Notes: generated by a model not told the origin, from the letters alone. DNA of 53,506 bases from Chloroflexota bacterium (GCA_021783095.1 JAJXUG010000026.1:1-53506); one strand, 5' to 3'; shown: positions 7,787 to 15,735, counted from the first letter of the stretch. Program-made: numbers and translations.

Positions 7787-8933
7787 GGCGGGGGACCGGC
7801 GGATCGGGACGCTCGGCCTCGGTCGAGGAACGGGGGAAGCGGTACTCGGCACGGCTGCCGCGACACGGGTTGCCCCGCCCGTAGCGGATGACGCCGGCGG
7901 TGACGTCGGCGACGCACCAGAAGCACGTGACGGACGTCTCGACGCCGTCGTCGTGGCGGCAGATCGAGGGCGTGGTCGCGTGGTCGGAGAGCGCGGCGAG
8001 GAGCGTCTCGCCGGTGACCGAGCCGGGTGTGGGGCCCTCGGCGGCTGGCCCGTCGAGCAGCTCGAGCGCCCGGGCGAGCCGAACCGCCGACTTGTGCGCG
8101 TACGCGGCATCACCCTCATAGCGGAGCATCCGCTCGCAGGTGTAGTGGTTCGTGTGGGCGAGCGTGCCCGCGGCACTCGGGGTCGTGAGCTCGGCGTCGG
8201 TTGCCGAGCCCTCCACGTCGACGACGCGCCCGTCGCGGTGGGCGAACACGGTGTTGTACGAGGACGCCCGGTCAGGGCGGAGGGCCATCGCCACGGCCTC
8301 GTCCAGCGTCCTCGCGGTCAGCTGCTCGCGGACCATGAGCAGGCGCGGCACGCCGATCCGGTCGTCGTTGGGCGAGAGCTCGTTGCCGGTCAGCGACAGT
8401 CCGGCCGAGTTCCAGCCCACCGAGATCCACGGGCCGACGCCCAGCGAGAACACGACCGGCTCGCCAGGCACGCGCCACTCGACTGCGACCACCCGCCCCT
8501 CGGACGAGGGCGAGAGGTCGTTGTTGTGGGCCACCCAGACGTGGCCGTCGGCGGTCGCGGGCGGGGCGGCGACCAGGTCCGCGCAGCGCCCATGGCCGAA
8601 GGACGGCCGCGCCGCCTCGGCTCCCGGGCCAGCTCGCGACGGCACCGACGGCCAGATCTCCTCCACCGAGGCGGCGAACAACGCCACCGGGTCCACTCCC
8701 GCCCCTTCGGCCGCGCCGTCGATCTCGTCCACCAGCCATGGAGTCGCAAGAAGGGTGGCGTCGCGGTGGGCAGCCGCCAGGGCGAGCTGGGCCACGGACG
8801 TCCGCCCGGGCGGCAGCTGGCCCCCGAAGTCCACGGCAGCCCGGATCGTGTCTGCCGTAGCCGCGCCGAGCTGTCGGCCGACCTCCCGGTGCGACCCCGC
8901 GACGCGCAGGAACGGGAGCCCACCAACGCCCAT
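7767..8933 (-). CDS. C45-family autoproteolytic acyltransferase/hydrolase (Ntn hydrolase)
   Basis: This 388-residue protein looks like an acyl-CoA:6-aminopenicillanic acid acyltransferase-like (peptidase family C45) Ntn hydrolase. Such enzymes cut themselves before a Cys, whose new N-terminus becomes nucleophile and base. Here the Cys is residue 117 in HGRCADL, giving a pro-segment of about 116 residues. The following VAHNNDLSP block matches the family's NNxDW-like strand, and LAHTNHYTCERM matches its THxNH block. Fungal members make penicillins, but bacterial ones usually cleave amides of unknown nature. There is no signal peptide. It starts at 8933, seven bases from a -10 box. Its 3' end overlaps a GACTCAG repeat, so the last residues (RRLSRVG) may derive from repeat DNA. 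Confidence 0.82.
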   Translation of the reverse strand: MGVGGLPFLRVAGSHREVGRQLGAATADTIRAAVDFGGQLPPGRTSVAQLALAAAHRDATLLATPWLVDEIDGAAEGAGVDPVALFAASVEEIWPSVPSRAGPGAEAARPSFGHGRCADLVAAPPATADGHVWVAHNNDLSPSSEGRVVAVEWRVPGEPVVFSLGVGPWISVGWNSAGLSLTGNELSPNDDRIGVPRLLMVREQLTARTLDEAVAMALRPDRASSYNTVFAHRDGRVVDVEGSATDAELTTPSAAGTLAHTNHYTCERMLRYEGDAAYAHKSAVRLARALELLDGPAAEGPTPGSVTGETLLAALSDHATTPSICRHDDGVETSVTCFWCVADVTAGVIRYGRGNPCRGSRAEYRFPRSSTEAERPDPPVPRRLSRVG

Positions 8934-8940
8934 GGGCGCG

Positions 8941-8946
8941 AGGATA
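8941..8946 (-). promoter_or_regulatory. -10 box TATCCT, leaderless start of the C45 hydrolase
   Basis: On the minus strand TATCCT (8946-8941) is followed after seven bases by the ATG at 8933, with no ribosome binding site. The intergenic space to the next gene is only 72 bp. Confidence 0.6.
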
Positions 8947-9005
8947 CGCGCGGAGCGTGCCCGGCCGCTCGTGGCGAATCCTGTCGGGCGCGGTCCCGAG
9001 CTCTG

Positions 9006-11120
9006 CTACCGCCCCGCTCGGTTCCTCGGGGCGGCAGGGAGCCGGCGCTCGCCCTTGACGAGGTAGTGGACGAACCAGTCGCGAACCTGGACCAGGTTCT
9101 CCGCACGGCGGAATGGCGTCCCCGACCTCGTCAGCTCGTGGTTCTCCTCGGGCACGCGCATGAAGCGCACCGGGCGGCGGAGCGTCCGGAGCACGGTGAA
9201 CAGCGCCTCCGCCTGGCCCACCGTGCAGCGGATGTCGCGCTCCGCGTGCTGGATCAGCAGCGGGGTCCGCACGTTGGCGGCGAGCGACAGGGGCGAGATC
9301 GACCAGAAGTAGGCCGGGTCCTGCCAGGGCAGCCGGCCGAACTCGACCTGGGCCCACTCGGCGTTCGAGATGTCGCCCGTCAGGAACAGCATCGACATGT
9401 CCGCGACCGATCGGCAGGTCACGGCAGCGCGGAACCGCTGCGTCCGGCCCACGATCCAGTTCGTCAGGTAGCCGCCGTACGAGCCGCCGGTCACGCCCAG
9501 CCGCTCGGGGTCGGCGAGGCCGTCGGTGACAGCCTGGTCCACGCCGGCCAGGACGTCGGCCATCGGCCCATCGCCCCAGTCGCCCAGGTTGCCGCGGTTG
9601 AACGCCTCGCCGTAGCCCTCCGAGCCGCGGGGGTTCGAGGCCAGCACGGATATGCCGGCGCCCGCGAGGACCTGCCACTCCAGCGTCGGGCTCCAGCCGT
9701 ACAGCGTGTGCGGGCCTCCGTGGATCTCCAGGGCAAGCGGCTGCGCGCCCTCACCTGCCGGGTACAGCCAGCCCTGGATCTCGCTGCCGCCGCTCGTCCA
9801 GCGGCGCTCCTGCGGCTCGACCCAGGCGATCTCGGCTGCCAGCTCCGCATTGAGCGCCGTCAGACGCCGCAGGCGCCGCTCGTGGCCTGAGCCGGCGTCG
9901 AGCGCGTGGACGTCGGGCAGGGCGGTCGGGCCGGACACGATCCCCGACACCACGTCCCGGCCGTCGACCGTCGCGGCGCCCCAACCGGACAGGTAGTGGT
10001 GGCCCGTCGTCAGGCGCTCGGGCGCCCCGCCGCTCCCCAGCGACACCAGCCACAGCTCGTAGCTGCCGTCGACAGGCGCCGTGAACAGGACGGCCGTCCC
10101 GTCGGCGGTCGGCCAGAGGTGGGCAGGCTCGCCGCTCGCCACGTCGCTGTTCATCCCGGCGTCGGGCTTGAGCCCGCTGCCCGCCAGCAGGTCCACGCCG
10201 CCCGCCGCATCTGTGCCGTCTGCCGGAAACCGCCAGATGCCCGTCCGGTACTCCGATCTCGGCGAGCGATCGCCGAGCGCCAGGATCGCGGCGCCGTCGC
10301 GTGTCCAGCACGGCTTCTGGAACGCCGCGTCGGCGCCGCCCGCGACGGTCGTGACCGCGCCGCTGGCCAAGTCGACCGCCAAGACCGAGCTCCTCGCGAA
10401 GATGTCCGCCAGCGGGTGGCGGTTGGCGGCGAAGGCGATGCGGGTGCCGTCGGGCGACCAGGCGATGTCGCTCTCGGGCGTCGGCCCGGCGATCAGCTGG
10501 CGCGCCTCGCCGGTGGCTGCGTCCACGAACCAGAGGTGGGCATCCTTGTCGTCGATGAACCCGATCCCGTTGAACTGGTAGCCCAGCTTGTCGATGTAGC
10601 GGTAGTCGGAGAGCGGCGTCTGGCCCGGCTTGGGCGGGGCTGGCCGGCCGCGCCGACGCGTGTCGAGCTGGCGGCTGGCGCGGAGCGACGACGTCAGCAC
10701 CGCGAGCGTCGTCCCGTCGGGCGACCACTCGAAGCCCTCGACGCCGTGGGGCAGGTCCGTCAGGCGCCGCGCCTCGCCGCCGTCGAGCGGCAGCAGGTAG
10801 ACCTGCGTGCCGTCCTGGCGATCCTTGGCGTCCTCGAGCTCGGGCTCCTCCTCCACTTTGAGCCGCCGGTCCGAGAGGAACGCGAGCGTCCGGCCGTCGG
10901 GCGAGAACCTGGGGTGAGCGTCCGTGCGGGGGCCGTACGTGAGTCGACGCGCCGGCGCGCTGCCATCGAGTGGCGCTGCCCAGATCGAGGCGCGGTAGCC
11001 GTCGCGACCCACCGCCGACCGGCGGACCGTGAAGGCGACCGTCCCGCCGTCGGGCGAGAGGTTCGGGTCAGTCGGGGTCTGGAGGCGGTACACGTCGTCG
11101 GGATGGGCGGGTCGGGGCAC
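9006..11120 (-). CDS. S9 family peptidase (acylaminoacyl-peptidase/dipeptidyl-peptidase type)
   Basis: This 704-residue peptidase has an N-terminal beta-propeller with WD40/TolB-like repeats (SPDGGTVAF, SPDGRTLAFLSD, SPDGTTLAVL, SPDGTRIAFAA) and a C-terminal alpha/beta-hydrolase domain. The triad is Ser547 in GGSYGGY, Asp629 in HAERDIRC and His661 in EENHELTR. The typical SGGYLTNW and GDISNAEW context places it with bacterial acyl-peptide hydrolases. The start is a GTG at 11120, chosen because GGAGG lies about six bases upstream and the mature-like sequence RPAHPDDVYRL follows; longer readings enter a repeat. There is no signal peptide. It is the second S9 enzyme within 7 kb and is separated from the first by an alpha/beta hydrolase and the C45 enzyme. 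Likely role is cytoplasmic peptide turnover. Confidence 0.93.
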   Translation of the reverse strand: MPRPAHPDDVYRLQTPTDPNLSPDGGTVAFTVRRSAVGRDGYRASIWAAPLDGSAPARRLTYGPRTDAHPRFSPDGRTLAFLSDRRLKVEEEPELEDAKDRQDGTQVYLLPLDGGEARRLTDLPHGVEGFEWSPDGTTLAVLTSSLRASRQLDTRRRGRPAPPKPGQTPLSDYRYIDKLGYQFNGIGFIDDKDAHLWFVDAATGEARQLIAGPTPESDIAWSPDGTRIAFAANRHPLADIFARSSVLAVDLASGAVTTVAGGADAAFQKPCWTRDGAAILALGDRSPRSEYRTGIWRFPADGTDAAGGVDLLAGSGLKPDAGMNSDVASGEPAHLWPTADGTAVLFTAPVDGSYELWLVSLGSGGAPERLTTGHHYLSGWGAATVDGRDVVSGIVSGPTALPDVHALDAGSGHERRLRRLTALNAELAAEIAWVEPQERRWTSGGSEIQGWLYPAGEGAQPLALEIHGGPHTLYGWSPTLEWQVLAGAGISVLASNPRGSEGYGEAFNRGNLGDWGDGPMADVLAGVDQAVTDGLADPERLGVTGGSYGGYLTNWIVGRTQRFRAAVTCRSVADMSMLFLTGDISNAEWAQVEFGRLPWQDPAYFWSISPLSLAANVRTPLLIQHAERDIRCTVGQAEALFTVLRTLRRPVRFMRVPEENHELTRSGTPFRRAENLVQVRDWFVHYLVKGERRLPAAPRNRAGR

Positions 11121-11281
11121 GGGGTCCTCCGGGTGCGCGCAGGAAGGTTCGTCGTCGGGGCTTGCGGGTGGGAACCGGGGCCAGTCTAGCCCGCGCTCGG
11201 AGCTGCTCGGGGGCTCGACAGCCGGGTCCCGCCGCCCGCCCGCTCCCGCGGCGCAACATCTGCTGGCTCCTACCGCGCAGC

Positions 11282-11437
11282 GATTGGCACCGCGTGCCAT
11301 GGATTCCGGCCCCGGCGTCGAATCGTGGCCCCCGGTGCCGTGATTCGACCGGTTCGACCCGCCCGACGGTCCGGATCACGTCACCTCGTGGCATCGCGTG
11401 CCACGATTCGACCGGTCCCCCGCGAATCCATGGCATG
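11282..11437. repeat. Palindromic intergenic element, copy 1 of 2 (about 156 bp)
   Basis: The element opens with GATTGGCACCGCGTGCCATG (11282-11301) and closes with GAATCCATGGCATG (11424-11437). TGCCATGGATTC at 11295-11306 is the exact inverse of 11424-11435, and TCGAATCGTGG at 11318-11328 is the exact inverse of 11401-11411, so the element nests two perfect stems. A second copy with the same ends and nearly the same length is at 51936-52092. It fills most of the 385-bp space 11121-11505; the rest shows only a -10 box. Confidence 0.8.
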
Positions 11438-11491
11438 GGAGGCCACTTCTGACCAGGCCGGCGGGCCGAGGTCGCTCGGCACCGGCCCGAC

Positions 11492-11497
11492 TACCAT
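11492..11497 (+). promoter_or_regulatory. -10 box TACCAT before the ligase-like gene
   Basis: TACCAT ends eight bases before the ATG at 11506, and no ribosome binding site is present. This matches the leaderless pattern. Confidence 0.5.
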
Positions 11498-11505
11498 CAC
11501 TCGCG

Positions 11506-12240
11506 ATGGCCGACCAGCTCACCCTCGGGTTCGATCCCGCACTGCCCCGCGCGAGCGGCGTCGCGCCGATGTGGCCCGTGCCGCGTCGAGACCCGTTCGA
11601 TTCGGCGGACCACCTGTTCGAGCCGACGTGGGGCGGCCTGCGCGTCCTCGTGTTCCTCCAGCCGAGCGGCGGGCTGCGGGTCGTTGACAGCTCGAGCACG
11701 GACGTCGCGGACCGGCTCCCGGAGCTGGGCGGGATGCGGGCGCTGGTGGACGCCCGGTCAGCGGTGATCGACGGCGAACTCGTGGCCGTGGACGGGCGCG
11801 GCCGGGCGGACACGGCGGCGCTTCGCGCGAGGCTCGGGGGCGAACCTGTGCGGACGGTGTCGCTGCTCGCGTTCGACCTGCTCCACCACGACGGCTCGTG
11901 GCTCCTGGGCAAGCCGCTCGAGGCGCGCCGGGCGCTGCTGCGCAAGATCATGGCCGACGGCGACGCCGGCGTCGTGGTGCCCGTGGTCGCGGGCGAGGGC
12001 CGGGCGCTCTACGCCGCCGTCGCGAGCCAGGGCATCGCCGGGGTGCTCGCGCGGAGCCGCACCAGCCCCTACCTGCCGGGCGTCCGGAGCCGCCTCTGGC
12101 GCTCGATCGTCGTGCGGGCGGCGGACGTGTCCGGGCCGGACGACGCCGCCGAGCCACCCGAGCCCGAGCCCGGACGCCGTGCAGGCCCGCCGGTGCTCAC
12201 GGTGCTGCGCCGGCTTCCGCTGGACCTCGACGGGGGCTGA
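11506..12240 (+). CDS. ATP-dependent DNA ligase-like protein lacking the catalytic lysine
   Basis: This 244-residue protein follows the adenylation domain of ATP-dependent DNA ligases but is missing its chemistry. Motif I, normally EPKxDG with the lysine that takes AMP, reads EPTWGG (Thr41 in place of Lys). Motif III is recognisable (VIDGELVAVDGRGR), as is the FDLLHHDGSWLLGKPLEARRAL block. Motif IV, normally EGvVaK, reads AGVLARS before the conserved SPYLPGVRS. Motif V, normally WLKVK, reads LWRSIVV. There is no OB-fold domain and the tail is Pro/Glu-rich. It should be unable to form the enzyme-AMP intermediate, so a binding or structural role is more likely than ligation. The start has a -10 box eight bases upstream. 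It stands alone between a repeat element and another repeat. Confidence 0.75.
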   Translation: MADQLTLGFDPALPRASGVAPMWPVPRRDPFDSADHLFEPTWGGLRVLVFLQPSGGLRVVDSSSTDVADRLPELGGMRALVDARSAVIDGELVAVDGRGRADTAALRARLGGEPVRTVSLLAFDLLHHDGSWLLGKPLEARRALLRKIMADGDAGVVVPVVAGEGRALYAAVASQGIAGVLARSRTSPYLPGVRSRLWRSIVVRAADVSGPDDAAEPPEPEPGRRAGPPVLTVLRRLPLDLDGG

Positions 12241-12281
12241 CCGGCCGTCGCGGCGCCTCCGGGTCTGGAATCGCGCCCGTC

Positions 12282-12468
12282 GAATTCCGCCAGCTAGTCA
12301 AAGCACGACTGCAGTCTGGGCGAGCATCGGCATGGAGCCCGAGAGAACTGCCAACGAGGCACGCTGGCGACTGCCTGGCGCGGATTCCGGCCCGTTTCGG
12401 CGATCCGGTGCCCCCATGAGGCTCGGGACGCCAAAGCGTAGTCGTGCCTTGACTATCTGCCGGAAATC
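12282..12468. repeat. Inverted repeat element with 29-bp arms
   Basis: Arms 12282-12310 and 12440-12468 are inverted copies matching at 25 of 29 positions, enclosing about 130 bp. The core of each arm is AGTCGTGC followed by TTGACTA. The element spans 187 bp and codes for nothing visible. Its base composition is slightly lower in GC than the neighbouring genes. It has the size and shape of a miniature inverted-repeat element, but no target duplication could be identified. Confidence 0.65.
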
Positions 12469-12496
12469 GCGGAGCGAGAGCGCCAGCCCTGCCCGG

Positions 12497-12570
12497 CGCG
12501 CGGACGCCGGCCCTACCTCGCGCGGGGACGCCGGGCATCCCCGGCGCGGAGCGGGGACGCCGGGCCTACC
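12497..12570. repeat. Three near-copies of a GGGGACGCCGGGC repeat at a gene 3' end
   Basis: GCGCGGACGCCGGCCCTACC, GCGCGGGGACGCCGGGC and GCGGGGACGCCGGGCCTACC occur in a row at about 12498, 12520 and 12551. The third copy supplies the TAG stop codon of the permease gene (12566-12568 on the minus strand). The units can pair with each other and may end transcription of the exporter operon. The rest of the 325-bp space 12241-12565 holds the inverted repeat at 12282-12468. Confidence 0.55.
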
Positions 12571-13882
12571 CGCCTCGGATCGCCCGCCAGAACGTCCGCG
12601 GCGAGGGCGGCTGCCCGTACATCACCACGCCGGCGCGGTAGACCCGGATCGCGAGCAGCGTCACGAGCGGCACGGTGACCAGCAGCAGCCCCACCGACAG
12701 CGCGACCTCCCAGGGCGCCACCCGACCCACGGCCAGGCGGGCCATCATCGCGAACGGGCTCCAGAGCGGGACGTAGGACGCCACGCGGACCAGCCAGGAC
12801 GTGCTCCCCGACAGCGCGAGCACCGCGGGCAGGTATCCCGCCACCGCGGGGATCGACAGCGGCAGCGCCACCGTCTGGAGGTCCTCCTCGCGCGACAGCA
12901 GCGACCCTGCCGCCGCATACAGCGCGGCGTACAGCCCGAACCCGAGCACGAAGTACACGAGGAACGCGGCGAGGAGCCCCGGCGACAGCGACGACAGCGA
13001 CGCCCCGGTGCCCGAGTCCGGGCCCAGGAGCGCGTCACCGATGCTCCCCGACGCGAACAGCGCGACCACGGACGGGAGCAGCACCAGGCTGACCTGCGCA
13101 AGCCCGGCGAGGCCGATCCCCAGGATCTTGCCGACCACGAGCTGCTGGGCCGTGGCCGCCGAGATCAGCAGCTCCATCACCCGGCTCGACTTCTCCGCCA
13201 CAACGCCCGACGCCACCCACAGCCCGTAGAACACGAGGGTCAGGAACGAGAGGACCACGAACACGATGCCCACGATCCGGCGGCTGGCGTAGTCGGCCGG
13301 GTCGAAGGCCTGGCCGGGCCCGGCGGCAGCCGCATCGCCCGCGTCGACCACGCTGAAGGCCGGCGTCACGAACGGGCGCGTGGCGCCCGGATTCGACCGT
13401 GTCCAGTCGAGGATGCCCACGGCGAACGCACCCACCTGGAGCAGCTGCGCCCGGTCCGCGGCCAGGCCGCCGATGTTGAACACCGTGAAGCGCAGCCCGC
13501 CGTCGTCGCCGCGCTGGATCGAGATCGAGGCGACAAGCTGTCCGTCGCGCACCGCCTGGGCCGCCGCGCCCTCATCGGCGTACGCGACGAAGTCGAACAC
13601 CTTGTTCGCCGTGGCGCTGGCGCCCGGCTCGGCGCTCGTGTTGAGGAACGAGTTCATCGTGCCCATGGCCTGAGCGGCGAGCCCCGGCTCCGCGGAGGTC
13701 ACGGCCACCCGGGAGACCGTCGCCTTGTCGGCCAGGCGGACGCCCAGCGGGATGAGCGCGACCACCACGGCCATGCCCGCCAGCAGGATCGTCGAGAAGA
13801 CGAACGCCCGCGACCGGACCCGCTCGCTGAACTCTCGACGGGCGACGAGCCACACGTTGGCCCGGCGGCGCTCCATGCTCAC
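12566..13882 (-). CDS. ABC-2 family exporter permease (NatB-like)
   Basis: This 438-residue membrane protein has the layout of NatB/YhaP-like permeases. There is one N-terminal membrane segment (about residues 25-50, FVFSTILLAGMAVVVALIPL), then a large extracytoplasmic domain (to about 205), then five or more segments at about 210-235, 255-280, 305-335, 345-370 and 385-410. The sequence VAEKSSRVMELLISAATAQQLVVGKI is the cytoplasmic coupling region that meets the ATPase. The start is a GTG that overlaps the ATPase stop codon by 4 bp, so translation is coupled. Relatives export sodium, antibiotics or peptides, but the substrate here is unknown. Its stop codon lies within a repeat unit. Confidence 0.88.
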   Translation of the reverse strand: MSMERRRANVWLVARREFSERVRSRAFVFSTILLAGMAVVVALIPLGVRLADKATVSRVAVTSAEPGLAAQAMGTMNSFLNTSAEPGASATANKVFDFVAYADEGAAAQAVRDGQLVASISIQRGDDGGLRFTVFNIGGLAADRAQLLQVGAFAVGILDWTRSNPGATRPFVTPAFSVVDAGDAAAAGPGQAFDPADYASRRIVGIVFVVLSFLTLVFYGLWVASGVVAEKSSRVMELLISAATAQQLVVGKILGIGLAGLAQVSLVLLPSVVALFASGSIGDALLGPDSGTGASLSSLSPGLLAAFLVYFVLGFGLYAALYAAAGSLLSREEDLQTVALPLSIPAVAGYLPAVLALSGSTSWLVRVASYVPLWSPFAMMARLAVGRVAPWEVALSVGLLLVTVPLVTLLAIRVYRAGVVMYGQPPSPRTFWRAIRGG

Positions 13883-14826
13883 GCCGCGCCCTCGGCGACC
13901 GGTGCGAGGTGCACATCCTCATCCACGGACCGCCCGACATGGTCGATGAACACCTGCTCGAGCGACGGGTCCGCGATCTCGAAATGGGTCACGCGCGCGC
14001 CCGCGCCGACGGCGGCCGCGAGGACGGCGTCGGGTTCGAGCCCGGGCTCCAGTTCGATCATCGTGCGGTCCATCCCGGCCTGGACGACCCGCGCACCAGG
14101 CACGGCATCGAGCCAGGGCAGCCGGTGGTCGCCCTCGACGGAGATCCGCACCATCCGCCGCCCGGTCGAGCGCCGAACGTCCCGCAGTGCGCCGCCGACG
14201 ACCATCCGCCCGCGGTCCACGATCGCGACGGACTCGCACAGGGCCTCGGCGACCTCCATCTGGTGGGTCGAGAAGACCACGGTGCGGCCGCGGTCGCGCA
14301 GCTCGAGGAACGCCTCGCGCAGGAGCGCCACGTTGACCGGGTCAAGGCCCGTGAAGGGCTCGTCCATCATGAGCACCTCGGGCTCGTGGAGGACGGCCGC
14401 GACGAACTGGACCTTCTGCTGGTTGCCCTTGGAGAGCTGCTCGGCGCGGCGGTCCGCGAGGTCGTCCGCGCGGAACCGGTGGAGCCAGGACCTCGCCTCG
14501 CGACGGGCGCGGTCCGGCGCCACGCCGTGGAGACCCGCGAAGAACGCGAGCTGGTCGAGGACGCGCATCCGCGGGTAGAGGCCGCGCTCCTCGGGCAGGT
14601 ACCCGAAGGTTGATCGGGGCAGGCGGTGGCTCTCCGTGCCGCGCCAAGTCACGGTGCCGCTGTCGGCCTCCAGCACCCCCAGCGTGATCCGCATCGTCGT
14701 GGTCTTGCCCGCGCCGTTGGCGCCCAGGAAGCCGAACACCTGGCCGGGGGCGACCTCGAACGTCAGCTCGTCGAGGGCGACGACGGCCCCGAAGCGTTTG
14801 GTGAGGTGATCGACCACGAGCGCCAT
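13879..14826 (-). CDS. ABC transporter ATP-binding protein (NatA-like)
   Basis: This 315-residue ATPase pairs with the NatB-like permease downstream. It has Walker A (GANGAGKTTT, about residues 36-45), the signature LSKGNQQKV, Walker B (VLMMDEPFTGLD) and the switch His in STHQME. The C-terminal DUF4162-like extension (about residues 220-300), common in this exporter class, is present. The ATG at 14826 is preceded by TATGCT at seven bases, consistent with a leaderless start; a longer reading from 14838 exists but would overlap that box. The last base triplet overlaps the GTG of the permease by 4 bp. The substrate is unknown. Confidence 0.92.
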   Translation of the reverse strand: MALVVDHLTKRFGAVVALDELTFEVAPGQVFGFLGANGAGKTTTMRITLGVLEADSGTVTWRGTESHRLPRSTFGYLPEERGLYPRMRVLDQLAFFAGLHGVAPDRARREARSWLHRFRADDLADRRAEQLSKGNQQKVQFVAAVLHEPEVLMMDEPFTGLDPVNVALLREAFLELRDRGRTVVFSTHQMEVAEALCESVAIVDRGRMVVGGALRDVRRSTGRRMVRISVEGDHRLPWLDAVPGARVVQAGMDRTMIELEPGLEPDAVLAAAVGAGARVTHFEIADPSLEQVFIDHVGRSVDEDVHLAPVAEGAA

Positions 14827-14833
14827 CGCCCCG

Positions 14834-14839
14834 AGCATA
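14834..14839 (-). promoter_or_regulatory. -10 box TATGCT, leaderless start of the NatAB-like operon
   Basis: On the minus strand TATGCT (14839-14834) is followed by seven bases and the ATG at 14826. The opposite strand holds the divergent promoter of the DUF1232 gene only 30 bases away. Confidence 0.6.
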
Positions 14840-14865
14840 CCGGCACCGGAGGCCCGCGCCTGTGG

Positions 14866-14871
14866 CACGAT
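14866..14871 (+). promoter_or_regulatory. -10-like box CACGAT before the DUF1232 gene
   Basis: CACGAT ends six bases before the ATG at 14878, with no ribosome binding site. It is a weaker match to TANNNT than its neighbours but has the same spacing. Confidence 0.4.
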
Positions 14872-14877
14872 CGGGTC

Positions 14878-15312
14878 ATGTCCCTCGATGTCCTGCTCGC
14901 CGTCGTGGCCGCGATCGCGGCCCTGTGGGTGGCGCTGCTCGTGGTCTTCTGGCTGGCCCGGCCGAAAGGCGTGCCCACGCGGGCGCTCGTCGCGACCATC
15001 CCGGACCTGGTGCGGCTCCTGCGCTCGCTCGTGACCGACCCGGCGGTCCCGCTCGACGTCCGGATCGTGCTGGTCGGGCTCATCGCGTGGATCGTCTCGC
15101 CCATCGACCTGATCCCCGAGTTCATCCCGGGCCTCGGGCCCATCGACGACATCGTGGTGGCGGTGGCGGCGCTGCGGTTCGTCCGCCGGCGGGTTGGCCT
15201 GCCCGAGCTGCGCGCCCGCTGGAGGGGGTCGCCCGAGGGCTTCGCGATCGTCGCCCGCCTGCTGGGCGGTGAGGTCGGGCCGGGGGCGGGGCCGGGCACC
15301 GGGCCGGAGTAG
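14878..15312 (+). CDS. DUF1232 (YkvA-like) membrane protein
   Basis: This 144-residue protein has an N-terminal membrane anchor (about residues 5-27, LLAVVAAIAALWVALLVVFW) and a DUF1232 domain whose hallmark SPIDLIPEFIPGLGPIDD lies near residues 79-96, followed by a second hydrophobic stretch. The family occurs across bacteria, is membrane-associated, and has no established function. It is divergent from the NatA-like ATPase with 51 bp between them. The next gene, for a DUF971 protein, starts nine bases after the stop codon. Confidence 0.85.
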   Translation: MSLDVLLAVVAAIAALWVALLVVFWLARPKGVPTRALVATIPDLVRLLRSLVTDPAVPLDVRIVLVGLIAWIVSPIDLIPEFIPGLGPIDDIVVAVAALRFVRRRVGLPELRARWRGSPEGFAIVARLLGGEVGPGAGPGTGPE

Positions 15313-15315
15313 GAT
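15310..15315 (+). promoter_or_regulatory. -10 box TAGGAT built on the upstream stop codon
   Basis: The TAG stop of the DUF1232 gene (15310-15312) is also the first half of TAGGAT (15310-15315), which ends six bases before the ATG of the DUF971 gene at 15322. The arrangement fits a leaderless internal promoter. Confidence 0.55.
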
Positions 15316-15321
15316 CGACGC

Positions 15322-15735
15322 ATGCAGGACGACGCCCGGGCCCGCCCCTTGCGCATCGACGCGGACCGCGCCGCCGGGACCGTTCGCCTCGAGTGGGCGG
15401 ACGGCCACCAGACGACCTATGACGCGACGACGCTTCGCTGGCTGTGTCCGTGCGCGTACTGCCGGGGCGAGGCGGGGCTGCCGGGCTGGCTCGACAGCAA
15501 CCCCACGCTGACAGCGGACCAGACGAAGCTCGTCGGCCTCGTGCTCGTCGGCAACTACGCCGTGCAGCCCACCTGGGGCGACGGCCATGACTCGGGGTTC
15601 CACTCGTTCATGCTCCTGCGGGAGCAGTGCCCGTGCGATGCGTGCGCGGCCGATCGCGCACGGCGCCAGGCAGACGACGGGGGTCAGCCGTCCGCATCGG
15701 CCGGCGATCGCCACTGGCATGGAGGGAAGGGATGA
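15322..15735 (+). CDS. DUF971 domain protein
   Basis: This 137-residue protein is a DUF971 (gamma-butyrobetaine hydroxylase N-terminal-like) protein. It has the two conserved blocks of the family: VRLEWADGHQTTYD with LRWLCPCAYCR, and NYAVQPTWGDGHDSGFHSF with LREQCPCDAC. The CxC...C cysteines may bind zinc or iron-sulfur, since the eukaryotic N-terminal relatives bind zinc. Relatives are often found with iron-sulfur or Mrp/ApbC genes, which are not seen here. The gene overlaps the YbjQ-type gene by 4 bp (ATGA), so the two are translationally coupled. Confidence 0.85.
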   Translation: MQDDARARPLRIDADRAAGTVRLEWADGHQTTYDATTLRWLCPCAYCRGEAGLPGWLDSNPTLTADQTKLVGLVLVGNYAVQPTWGDGHDSGFHSFMLLREQCPCDACAADRARRQADDGGQPSASAGDRHWHGGKG

